From Janthinobacterium fluminis (GTDB lineage: Bacteria > Pseudomonadota > Gammaproteobacteria > Burkholderiales > Burkholderiaceae_D), in contig NZ_JAQQXR010000012.1 of the NCBI RefSeq assembly GCF_028595325.1, positions 1 to 64,000 on the forward strand: a stretch of 64,000 nt of DNA. The letters are read 5' to 3'. Position numbers and translations under genes: made by a program. Below are positions 18,068-25,467 of the stretch, piece by piece; position 1 is the first letter of the stretch, and each line of letters begins with the position of its first letter. The notes under the pieces were generated by a model. It worked only from the letters and a program-made list of their open reading frames with translations. It did not search any database and was not told the DNA's origin.

Positions 18068-18928
18068 ATGGGCGGCGCCTACTCCATCCTGCTGCAACTG
18101 TCGGCCGAGCACGCCTACTTTCCCGCCGCCTCGGCCGGCAACGTCCAGTTCGAGCCGACGCCGCAGTGCGCCGCCCTGCTCGACAGGCTGGGCATTCTGC
18201 GGCGCCCCGCCGCCAACGGCTTGACCCTGCTCGGCCAGCCGGCGGCGCGGGCCGCGCTGCTGGCCGCGCCGGAGCGGCTCGACGAATTCGAGTTCCAGGT
18301 CTTTGCCGTCGACCGCCACTTTTCCCTGTACACGGCCCTCGATGCGCCGGACGCCGAAGCCTGCCTGTATTTCCACAGCACCCAGGCGCGGCAGGAGCAG
18401 CCGGGCCGCTGGCGCCTGCACGCGGCGGAACAGGCCGACCAGACGGCCTGGAGCCAGGCCGTCGCGCCCAACAAGGCGGCGGCGCTGGCGGGGCCCAGCT
18501 TCCGTCCCGCCAGGCCGGCGTTCTTCATGGTGCTGGCGCCGGCGGATGTGGCCGCCGCCCTGGCCGGCGGCCAGGCGCCCGTCTTCCTGGTGCGTTTCGG
18601 CGCCCGCAAGAGCCATTGGAAATATTATTTTTTGAGCGATCCGGGCTTGCCGCATCCAGCCATCGTCGACCTCGACGGCGAGCTGCGCTTCACGGCGCGC
18701 GGCTACACCGCCCTGCCCGGCAAGCGTCCGGCGCTGACCTTCGTCAGCGAACAGGCCGTTGAAATGCGCCAGACCCATGCACAGCGCCTGCAATTGCGCG
18801 AACAGGGGGAACTGGGGGAAAGAATTCTCATCAAGCGGCTGCCCAATGCCAGCGTGGCCGCCGTCGGGAGGGAACTTGCAGAAGGCAGTACGGTAACAGT
18901 ACTAGTGTCAGAAATCTATATCCCCTGA
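18068..18928 (+). CDS. eCIS-associated protein of unknown function
   Basis: This encodes a 286-residue soluble protein with no signal peptide and no domain that I can name. It lies between the cap gene (3 nt gap) and the sheath gene (22 nt gap), inside the operon, so a role in the injection particle or its assembly is likely. The N-terminal half contains FQVFAVDRHFSLYTAL. The second half has strands such as KSHWKYYFLSD and a C-terminal segment ending TVTVLVSEIYIP. It could be a structural accessory, a chaperone or a cargo adaptor. The sequence alone does not decide. Confidence 0.6.
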   Translation: MGGAYSILLQLSAEHAYFPAASAGNVQFEPTPQCAALLDRLGILRRPAANGLTLLGQPAARAALLAAPERLDEFEFQVFAVDRHFSLYTALDAPDAEACLYFHSTQARQEQPGRWRLHAAEQADQTAWSQAVAPNKAAALAGPSFRPARPAFFMVLAPADVAAALAGGQAPVFLVRFGARKSHWKYYFLSDPGLPHPAIVDLDGELRFTARGYTALPGKRPALTFVSEQAVEMRQTHAQRLQLREQGELGERILIKRLPNASVAAVGRELAEGSTVTVLVSEIYIP

Positions 18929-18950
18929 TTCCACACTTAAAGGACGCAAA

Positions 18951-20954
18951 ATGGCGCAGTATAAAACTCCCGGGGTCTACATCGTTGAGAAGAACGCCTT
19001 CCCCAACTCAGTCGTCGAAGTGGCCACGGCCGTGCCGGCCTTTATCGGCCATACCCAAAGCGCCAGCTACAAGGGCGCCTCGCTGCGCGACAAGCCTTGG
19101 CGCATCACCTCGATGGCCGAGTTCGAGGCGTGCTACGGCGGCGCGCCCGTGCCGAACTTCACTTTTGCCGTGGCCGGCGACAACGACAGCGCCGATTTCG
19201 CCGCCGTCGCCCCCGCCGACGCGGCGGCGGCCGCGCAACTGACGCTGCGCGCCAAGGCCGACGAGAGCGCCGCCGCGCTGCGCCAGGCCCGCGGCGCGCT
19301 CGCCGGCAGCAGCGAGGAAACCCGGGCCGAGCTTGAGGCGGCCTATACGGCGGCGCAGGAGGCCGCCAAAACGGCGGCCGAGGCGGCCGGTCTGACGCTG
19401 GACGCCGAGGCCAGCCAGTCGGCCCAGGACGTCGAACAGTCGGCCACGGCGAAGGCCATCAAGCTGCGCCGCGACGCCACGGCGGCGCAGGCGGAACTGG
19501 CGGCCGCCGCCGAGGGCGACGAGAAGACGGCCAAGGCCGCCGCGTACAAGAGCGCGGACGAGGCCGCGACGGCGGCCGAGGCCGGCGCGGCGCTGGAGGC
19601 CAAGGCGGCCGCCGAGAAGAGCGCGGCGGCGGCAGCCGAAAGCAATGCCGCCGCCGTCAAGGCCGAGGCGAGGCGCGCCCGCGCCGACTACGTGCTGACG
19701 CGGACCGCCGGCAAGCACCTGCTCTACCACAGCATGCAACTGTTCTTCCAGAACGGCGGCGGCGCCTGCTACATCGTGTCGGTCGGCGATTACCGGGCCG
19801 AGCCGGCGGCCGACAGGCTGGAGGCGGGCATCGACGCGCTGCTCAAGGAGCAGGAGCCGACCATGCTGGTCATTCCGGAAGCCATGCTGCTGGCGCAGAA
19901 CGATTGCTACTCGCTGCAACAGCAGATGTTGATGCATTGCGGCTACAAGATGAAGAACCGCTTCGCCATCCTCGACGTCTACGACGGCGCCGCCGAGTTG
20001 CAGGACGGCCCCGTCAACACTTTCCGCGACCAGGTCAGCAGCAGCTTCCTGGCCTTCGGCGCCGCCTACTATCCGTGGGTGAACACCACCATCGTGGCCC
20101 TGAAGGATTTGAATTTCACGCATCTCGACCTGGAGCAGCGCGGCCGCCTCAAGGACTTGCTGCGCAACGAGCTGGCGCCCGTGCTGTACGCCGACACGAC
20201 CAAGAACCCCAGCGCCAAGCTGAAGGCCGAGCAGATCGGCCGGATACTCGACAGCATAGAGACGGACTGGTCCAAGCAGGACGATGGCGCCAAGCAGGTC
20301 GAATCCATCCACAACACGCTGACGGCCATCAGCTCCCTGTACACGCGCATCCTGCTGGCCGTGCAGCGCAAGGTCAACCTGATGCCGCCCGGCGCCGCCA
20401 TGGCCGGCCTGTACACGATGGTCGACAACACCCGCGGCGTGTGGAAGGCGCCCGCCAACGTCGGCCTGGCCTCGGTCAGCTCGCCGGCCGTCAACATCAC
20501 GCACAACGACCAGGAAGACCTCAACGTCAGCACCACGGGCAAGTCCATCAACGCGATCCGCAGCTTCATCGGCGAAGGCACGCTGGTGTGGGGCGCGCGC
20601 ACCCTCGACGGCAACAGCCTGGACTGGCGCTACATCAATGTGCGCCGCACCATGATCATGCTGGAGGAATCGCTGCGCCTGGCCAGCAAGGCCTATGTCT
20701 TCGAGCCCAACGTGGCCAACACCTGGGTCACCATCAAGAGCATGGCGCGCAACTTCCTGACCAGCATCTGGAAACGCGGCGGCCTGGCCGGCGCCTCGCC
20801 GGACGACGCCTTCAGCGTCGCCGTCGGCCTCAACGAAACCATGACGGCCGACGACATCCTGGAGGGCATCCTGCGCGTCACCATCCTGGTGGCCGTGAGC
20901 CGCCCGGCCGAGTTCATCGAAATCACCTTCCAGCAGCAGATGCAGAAATCCTGA
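18951..20954 (+). CDS. eCIS contractile sheath protein with large alanine-rich insertion
   Basis: This encodes a 667-residue phage-tail-sheath-family protein. The N-terminus YKTPGVYIVEK is the usual strand that links neighbouring sheath subunits. GKHLLYHSMQLFFQNGGG, the ALKDLNFTHLD region and a C-terminal domain ending ISRP-like (VSRPAEFIEITFQQQ) are typical of Afp2/Pvc2-like sheaths. Contraction of this polymer drives the inner tube out. Known single-domain eCIS sheaths are usually roughly 350-500 residues. The excess here is an Ala/Glu/Lys-rich block of about 170 residues (about 76-246) between the NFTFAV strand and YVLTRTAGKH. It is the only sheath gene in the operon. A possible Shine-Dalgarno AAAGGA lies about 8 nt before the ATG. 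Confidence 0.93.
   Translation: MAQYKTPGVYIVEKNAFPNSVVEVATAVPAFIGHTQSASYKGASLRDKPWRITSMAEFEACYGGAPVPNFTFAVAGDNDSADFAAVAPADAAAAAQLTLRAKADESAAALRQARGALAGSSEETRAELEAAYTAAQEAAKTAAEAAGLTLDAEASQSAQDVEQSATAKAIKLRRDATAAQAELAAAAEGDEKTAKAAAYKSADEAATAAEAGAALEAKAAAEKSAAAAAESNAAAVKAEARRARADYVLTRTAGKHLLYHSMQLFFQNGGGACYIVSVGDYRAEPAADRLEAGIDALLKEQEPTMLVIPEAMLLAQNDCYSLQQQMLMHCGYKMKNRFAILDVYDGAAELQDGPVNTFRDQVSSSFLAFGAAYYPWVNTTIVALKDLNFTHLDLEQRGRLKDLLRNELAPVLYADTTKNPSAKLKAEQIGRILDSIETDWSKQDDGAKQVESIHNTLTAISSLYTRILLAVQRKVNLMPPGAAMAGLYTMVDNTRGVWKAPANVGLASVSSPAVNITHNDQEDLNVSTTGKSINAIRSFIGEGTLVWGARTLDGNSLDWRYINVRRTMIMLEESLRLASKAYVFEPNVANTWVTIKSMARNFLTSIWKRGGLAGASPDDAFSVAVGLNETMTADDILEGILRVTILVAVSRPAEFIEITFQQQMQKS
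19176..19688 (+). other. Alanine-rich helical insertion inside the sheath gene
   Basis: This segment of the sheath gene encodes about 170 residues dominated by Ala with Glu, Lys, Asp and Arg, and almost no aromatic, Gly or Pro residues (for example AAAEKSAAAAAESNAAA). It should form long helices or a coiled coil. It interrupts the sheath fold at a surface loop of the N-terminal part, where other sheaths have only a short connection. Confidence 0.75.
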
Positions 20955-21007
20955 TACGCGCAGCGGCAATCCCCCCTTTGTACACCGACACATGAAAGAG
21001 GTTCGCG

Positions 21008-21466
21008 ATGGCAGATGATGGCTCGAAACAATCCACGGCGGTATGGCCGCTTCCCAAGTTCTATTTCCAGGTGAAATGGGACTCCCAGGTGATGTCCTTC
21101 CAGGAGGTCAGCGGACTCGACATCCAGTCCGAGGAAATCAAGTACCGGCACGGCGACAGCCCGGAATTTTCGGTGATCAAGATGCCGGGCCTGAAAAAGG
21201 TCGGCAACGTGACCATGAAAAAAGGCGTGTTCAAGTCCGACAACAAGTTCTGGGACTGGTTCAACCAGATCAAGATGAACACCATCAAGCGCGTGCCCGT
21301 CACGATCAGCCTGCTGGACGAAACGGGCGCCCCGACCATGGTCTGGACCCTGGCCAACGCCTGGCCGACCAAGATCACCGGCACCGACCTGAAGGCCGAG
21401 GGCAACGAGGCGTCGATCGAGACGATCGAGATCGTCCACGAAGGCTTGACCATCGCCAACGGCTAA
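21008..21466 (+). CDS. eCIS inner tube protein (Afp1/gp19-like)
   Basis: This encodes a 152-residue phage-tail-tube/Hcp-fold protein. The pattern FYFQVKWDS...FQEVSGLD near the N-terminus, the middle KFWDWFNQIK and the C-terminal ASIETIEIVHEGL are the hallmark of T4 gp19-like tube proteins in Afp/PVC clusters. Stacked hexamers of this protein form the tube that is pushed through the target membrane. It lies 53 nt after the sheath gene with GAAAGAGG before the ATG. A second tube paralogue follows 16 nt later. Confidence 0.92.
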   Translation: MADDGSKQSTAVWPLPKFYFQVKWDSQVMSFQEVSGLDIQSEEIKYRHGDSPEFSVIKMPGLKKVGNVTMKKGVFKSDNKFWDWFNQIKMNTIKRVPVTISLLDETGAPTMVWTLANAWPTKITGTDLKAEGNEASIETIEIVHEGLTIANG

Positions 21467-21482
21467 GAGGGCGGCCCGCACC

Positions 21483-21959
21483 ATGTCCATGCTGTCTTCC
21501 CTGTTCGGCAAGGACGACTACCCGCCGTCCGCCTTTTACTTCAAGGTCGTGCTGGGCGCCACGCTAGGCATGACCGACGCCTCCTTCCAGGAGGTGTCGG
21601 GCATGAACGCCGAGCTCGACACGGAAACCGTCATCGAGGGCGGCGAGAACCGCTATGTGCACACGCTGCCGACGGGCATGAAGTCGCGCAGCCTGGTCCT
21701 CAAGCGCGGCATCGCCCCCTTCCACTCGCCGCTGGTGCTGTGGTGCCGCTCCGTGTTCGAACTCGATTTCATCGTGCCCATCGTGGCCCAGCCGGTAGGC
21801 GTCTACCTGATGAACGTCCACCGCCTGCCGATCCGCGCCTGGTCGTTTGCCAACGCCTACCCCGTCAAATGGGAGGTGGAGAAGTTCAACGCGACCAGCA
21901 GCGAGGTGGCGATCGAAAACATCACCCTCAGTTATACCTATTCCAACCGTCTGATTTAA
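21483..21959 (+). CDS. Second eCIS tube protein (tube initiator, Afp5-like)
   Basis: This encodes a 158-residue gp19-family protein. It has the same plan as its neighbour: FYFKVVLG, FQEVSGMNAELDTE and a final strand VAIENITLSYTYSNRLI. In Afp and PVC the second tube paralogue forms the first ring, joining the tube to the LysM/baseplate hub. This copy is more diverged and is placed directly before the DUF5908 and LysM genes, which fits that role. The role is inferred from family order. Confidence 0.88.
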   Translation: MSMLSSLFGKDDYPPSAFYFKVVLGATLGMTDASFQEVSGMNAELDTETVIEGGENRYVHTLPTGMKSRSLVLKRGIAPFHSPLVLWCRSVFELDFIVPIVAQPVGVYLMNVHRLPIRAWSFANAYPVKWEVEKFNATSSEVAIENITLSYTYSNRLI

Positions 21960-21962
21960 GCC

Positions 21963-22166
21963 ATGGCCATCGAGATCCAGCAATTACACATCAAGTCCAG
22001 CGTGGTGCAGGGCGCCGGAGGCGCCGCCAAAACCAGGCCGGCCGACGCCGCCGCAAGCGACTGCAGCAGCGCCGGGGACAGCTGCTCGGCGGCGCAGCGC
22101 GAGCTGGTACTGGCCGAATGCCGGCGCCTGATCCGCACCGCCCTCGGCCAACTGCAGGAGCGCTAG
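21963..22166 (+). CDS. DUF5908 small eCIS protein (Afp6 position)
   Basis: This encodes a 67-residue protein beginning MAIEIQQLHIKSSV, the family signature of DUF5908 proteins found in eCIS loci between tube and LysM genes. The middle is low-complexity and contains two Cys. The C-terminal half (AQRELVLAECRRLIRTAL) is a probable amphipathic helix. It starts 3 nt after the tube gene, and its TAG is followed immediately by the ATG of the LysM gene, so translation is probably coupled. Its molecular role is not established. Confidence 0.8.
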   Translation: MAIEIQQLHIKSSVVQGAGGAAKTRPADAAASDCSSAGDSCSAAQRELVLAECRRLIRTALGQLQER

Positions 22167-22898
22167 ATGGCCGGACTGAGCACGGGCTTGAAGAACAAGC
22201 TGACGATCTCGCTCGTCGACAGGGACAATCGCACGGGCACCAGCCAGACCGGCGTCCTGGGCGAGTTGGCAAGTAAGGCGGCGTCCGTGGCGGGCAAACG
22301 CTTCGAGGTGCTGATCAACCCGTCCGGCTACCAGCATGAGCTGAACGTCAAGTACAACAAATGCCTCACCCTGGGCCAGAGCGGCAGCCACATCCAGTTC
22401 AACGCCGCCCACTCGGAGCAGATCAAGCTGCCGCAACTGGTGTTCGACGGCACCGGCGTGGTGGCGCTATATGGCATGAAAAGCGTCGCCACCCTGATCA
22501 AGGAATTGCTGACCCTGGTGTACTACGTTAACGGCACCAGCCACGAGCCGAATCTGGTGCGCTTCCAGTGGGGCGCCGGCATGATGTTCATCGGCCGCGT
22601 CACCAAGATCGACATCGACTACACGCTGTTCAAGCCGAACGGCAATCCGCTGCGCGCCAAGGTGACGCTGCACGTGCTCTCGGACATGAGCGTGCAGGAG
22701 ATTTTACTGCGTGCCAACAAGTCTTCGCCCGACCTCTCCCACCTGGTGGAAGTGCGCGCCGGCGACACCCTGCCGCTGCTGTGCAACCGCATCTACCGCG
22801 ACCCCGGCTACTACATGGCCGTCGCCAGGTTCAACGGGCTGGTCAATTTTCGCGACCTGAAGCCGGGCACGCAGCTGCGTTTTCCGCCATTAAGCTGA
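22167..22898 (+). CDS. LysM tube-baseplate adaptor (Afp7/gp53-like)
   Basis: This encodes a 243-residue baseplate protein. Residues 1-180 form the CIS adaptor domain (FEVLINPSGYQHELNVKYN, SVATLIKELL...VYYVNG). The last ~50 residues are a LysM domain (VEVRAGDTLPLLCNRIY ... LKPGTQLRFPP). In Afp-type particles this protein sits between the tube initiator ring and the spike. Its ATG follows the previous stop with no gap, and the spike gene begins 4 nt after its stop. Confidence 0.9.
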   Translation: MAGLSTGLKNKLTISLVDRDNRTGTSQTGVLGELASKAASVAGKRFEVLINPSGYQHELNVKYNKCLTLGQSGSHIQFNAAHSEQIKLPQLVFDGTGVVALYGMKSVATLIKELLTLVYYVNGTSHEPNLVRFQWGAGMMFIGRVTKIDIDYTLFKPNGNPLRAKVTLHVLSDMSVQEILLRANKSSPDLSHLVEVRAGDTLPLLCNRIYRDPGYYMAVARFNGLVNFRDLKPGTQLRFPPLS

Positions 22899-22902
22899 AG
22901 CC

Positions 22903-24678
22903 ATGTCCAAGCCGCCCCCCTCCCCCGCACTCGCCGCCAACGGCGTCCTCAACCTCATCATCAGCAGCAATGGCGCGGCGCTGCCCGGCACCTTCCGCCT
23001 GATTTCCTTGACGGTGACGAAAACCGTCAACAAGCTGTCGCAGGCGCGCCTGATATTCAGCGACGGCGACATGTCGGCGCAGGAGTTTGTGCTCAGCGAC
23101 AGCGACAGCCTGGTGCCGGGCGCCAGCATCGGCGTCGAGGCCGGCTACGGCAGCGACGCGGTGCCGATCTTTGCCGGCGTCGTGGTCCGGCATGGCCTGC
23201 ACGTCGCCGCCGATAACCAGGCCCACCTGATTGTCGACTGCCGCCACCCGGCCTTCGCCCTGACACTCAGCCGCAGCAACGCCAATTTTATCGACAACAC
23301 CGACAGCGCCGCCATCACCACCATCCTGCAAAGCTGTTCCGGCCTGAAGGTCGACGTCGCCGCCACCCAGGCCAGCTACCACGGCCTGGTGCAGTACTAC
23401 AGCAGCGACTGGGACTTCGTGCTGGCGCGGGCCGAGGCCAACGGCCTGCTCGTCATCACCGCCGACGGCGGCGTCACGGTGCAGCCGCCCAAGACCGACG
23501 GCGAGCCGGTGCTGAGCGTCGCCTACGGCACCGACCTGATGCACTTCGAGGCCGACATCGACGCCCGCACCCAGTTCAAGCAGGTCGTCGGCGTGACCTG
23601 GGATCCGGGCGCGCAAGCCATCGCCGAGCAGAAGGCGCCGGCCGTCGCGCTGAAGCTGCAGGGCAATCTGGCCGCCGCCGCGCTGGCCGCCGTCGGCGGC
23701 GTCGAGACGCTGCGCCTGCAAACGCCGGCGCCACTGGAAACGACGGCATTGAAGGCTTGGGCCGACGCGCGCCAGCTCAAGGCGGCGCTGGCCAGGGTGC
23801 GCGGCAGCATGCGTTTTCAGGGCAGCGCGCTGGCCGTGCCGGGCGCCCTGATCGCGCTGGCCGGCGTCGGCAAGCGCTTTAGCGGCAAGGTGTTCGTCAG
23901 CGGCGTCGAGCACGTCATCGCCGACGGCAACTGGTACACCGACGTCGTTTTCGGCCTGGCGCCCGACTGGAACGCCGCGCCCCAGGGCGGCGCCGGCGAG
24001 GCGGCGTCCGGCCTGACGCCCGGCGTCGGCGGCCTGCAGATCGGCGTGGTGAGCAAACTCGACGCGGACCCGGCCGGGCAGCACCGCATCCAGGTCACCA
24101 TCCCGGTGCTGCAGGACAAGAGCGCGGGCGTGTGGGCGCGCCTGGCCAGCGCCTACGGCTCGGAGCAGGTGGGCGCCTTCTTCATTCCGGAAATCGGCGA
24201 CGAGGTGATCGTCGGCTATTTGAACAACGACCCGTCCAACCCGCTGGTGCTCGCCAGCCTGTACAGCAGCAAGCGCGCCCCCCCTTACAGCCTGACGGCG
24301 GAAAACTACATCAAGGCCATCGTCACCAAGGGCTTGCTGAAGATCGAGTTCGACGACGAGAAAAAGGTCATGACGCTGCTCACGCCGGCCGGCAATTCGG
24401 TGGTCATGAGCGACGACGCCAAGTCCATCGTCGTCAAGGACCAGAACGGCAACAAGGTGGCGCTCGACCAGCAGGGCATCCTGCTCGACAGCCCCAAGGA
24501 CATCGTGCTCAAGGCCGGCGGCAAGATCACCCTGCAGGCCGGCACCGACATCGAGGCGAAGGCCATGAATATCAGCAGCAAGGCGTCGGCGGCGCTGACG
24601 GCCGAGGGCACCACCAGCGCCGAACTGTCGGCCTCCGGCCAGCTCACGATCAAGGGCGCGACGGTGATGATCAACTGA
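22903..24678 (+). CDS. VgrG-like central spike (Afp8/Pvc8-like)
   Basis: This encodes a 591-residue spike protein. The first ~380 residues resemble the gp27-like hub (LTVTKTVNKLSQARLIFSDG, the SDWDFVLARAEANGLL motif). An OB-fold of the gp5 type follows (about 385-470; IQVTIPVLQ, GAFFIPEIGDEVIVGY, PLVLASLYSSKRAPP). The tail is a repetitive beta-prism (KDIVLKAGGKITLQAG). The trimer forms the spike of the particle, tipped by the PAAR protein encoded next, 46 nt downstream. No extra C-terminal effector domain is present, so it is a structural rather than an 'evolved' spike. Confidence 0.93.
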   Translation: MSKPPPSPALAANGVLNLIISSNGAALPGTFRLISLTVTKTVNKLSQARLIFSDGDMSAQEFVLSDSDSLVPGASIGVEAGYGSDAVPIFAGVVVRHGLHVAADNQAHLIVDCRHPAFALTLSRSNANFIDNTDSAAITTILQSCSGLKVDVAATQASYHGLVQYYSSDWDFVLARAEANGLLVITADGGVTVQPPKTDGEPVLSVAYGTDLMHFEADIDARTQFKQVVGVTWDPGAQAIAEQKAPAVALKLQGNLAAAALAAVGGVETLRLQTPAPLETTALKAWADARQLKAALARVRGSMRFQGSALAVPGALIALAGVGKRFSGKVFVSGVEHVIADGNWYTDVVFGLAPDWNAAPQGGAGEAASGLTPGVGGLQIGVVSKLDADPAGQHRIQVTIPVLQDKSAGVWARLASAYGSEQVGAFFIPEIGDEVIVGYLNNDPSNPLVLASLYSSKRAPPYSLTAENYIKAIVTKGLLKIEFDDEKKVMTLLTPAGNSVVMSDDAKSIVVKDQNGNKVALDQQGILLDSPKDIVLKAGGKITLQAGTDIEAKAMNISSKASAALTAEGTTSAELSASGQLTIKGATVMIN

Positions 24679-24724
24679 GTCCGCCACCGCGCCGCCCCCT
24701 CCCAGCCAATAGAAAGGAACTGCC

Positions 24725-25027
24725 ATGCCGCCCGCCGCCCGCCTGACCGATATGCACCTCTGCCCGATGCAGACGCCGGCCGTCCCCGCGCCGATTCCCC
24801 ATGTGGGCGGCGCCGTGGTGGGACCGGGGGTGCCGACCGTGCTGATCGGCAAACTACCCGCCGCCGTCGTCGGCGACCAATGCCTGTGCGTGGGGCCGCC
24901 CGACAGCATCGTCATGGGTTCGACGACCGTCATGATAGGCGGCAAGCCGGCGGCGCGCGTCAACGACCCCTGCGCCCACGGCGGCTCGATATCGCTGGGC
25001 TGCGCCACCGTCATCATCGGCGGCTAG
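24725..25027 (+). CDS. PAAR-domain spike tip
   Basis: This encodes a 100-residue PAAR protein with no extension. It starts MPPAARLTDMHLCPM and contains PHVGGAVVGPGVPTVLIGK, GGKPAARVNDPCAHGG and a final GCATVIIGG. His/Cys pairs suited to metal binding at the cone tip are visible. It sharpens the VgrG-like spike. An AGAAAGGAA ribosome-binding sequence precedes the ATG. In Afp the gp25-type gene comes first and PAAR second; here the order is swapped. Confidence 0.93.
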   Translation: MPPAARLTDMHLCPMQTPAVPAPIPHVGGAVVGPGVPTVLIGKLPAAVVGDQCLCVGPPDSIVMGSTTVMIGGKPAARVNDPCAHGGSISLGCATVIIGG

Positions 25028-25038
25028 CGCACACCACG

Positions 25039-25467
25039 ATGAGCATCGACCATTCCTTTCTCGGCCGCGGCTGGGCCTTCCCCCCGACGTTCAGCAAGGA
25101 CGAGCGCGCCGGCGGCGGCCGGGCGGCCATGGCGGCCGGCGAGGACGACATCCGCCAAAGCCTGTTCATTTTGCTGTCGACGGCGCCGGGCGAACGGGTC
25201 ATGCGCCCCGAGTTCGGCTGCGGGATCAAGACCCATGTCTTCGACAACGTCCACGACGGCACCCTGGCCGAGATCAAGGACTTGATCGAGCGCGCCATCC
25301 TGTTCTTCGAGCCGCGCATCACCCTCAACGACATCGAGGTCAGCGACCTGGAGATCGGCAACGGCCGCCTCGACATCAGCCTGCATTACACGGTCCGCAT
25401 GACCAATACGCGCAGCAATATGGTATATCCCTTCTATTTTGTGGAAGGCAGCAATGTCAGCCCCTGA
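25039..25467 (+). CDS. gp25/GPW-type baseplate protein (Afp9-like)
   Basis: This encodes a 142-residue baseplate wedge protein. GEDDIRQSLFILLSTAPGER, MRPEFGCGIKTHVF and a C-terminal strand region (NGRLDISLHYTVRMTN) are typical of the T4 gp25 family. This family nucleates the sheath on the baseplate. A longer frame exists upstream, but the ATG at 25039, 11 nt after the PAAR stop, gives the normal family N-terminus (MSIDHSFLGRGWAFPPTF). Its end overlaps the next gene's start by 14 nt. Confidence 0.92.
   Translation: MSIDHSFLGRGWAFPPTFSKDERAGGGRAAMAAGEDDIRQSLFILLSTAPGERVMRPEFGCGIKTHVFDNVHDGTLAEIKDLIERAILFFEPRITLNDIEVSDLEIGNGRLDISLHYTVRMTNTRSNMVYPFYFVEGSNVSP

Noticed and set aside
19008..20993. 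Minus-strand frame of about 660 codons opposite the sheath gene
   Set aside because: The sheath frame has clear family motifs and the antisense frame is low-complexity. It is a shadow.
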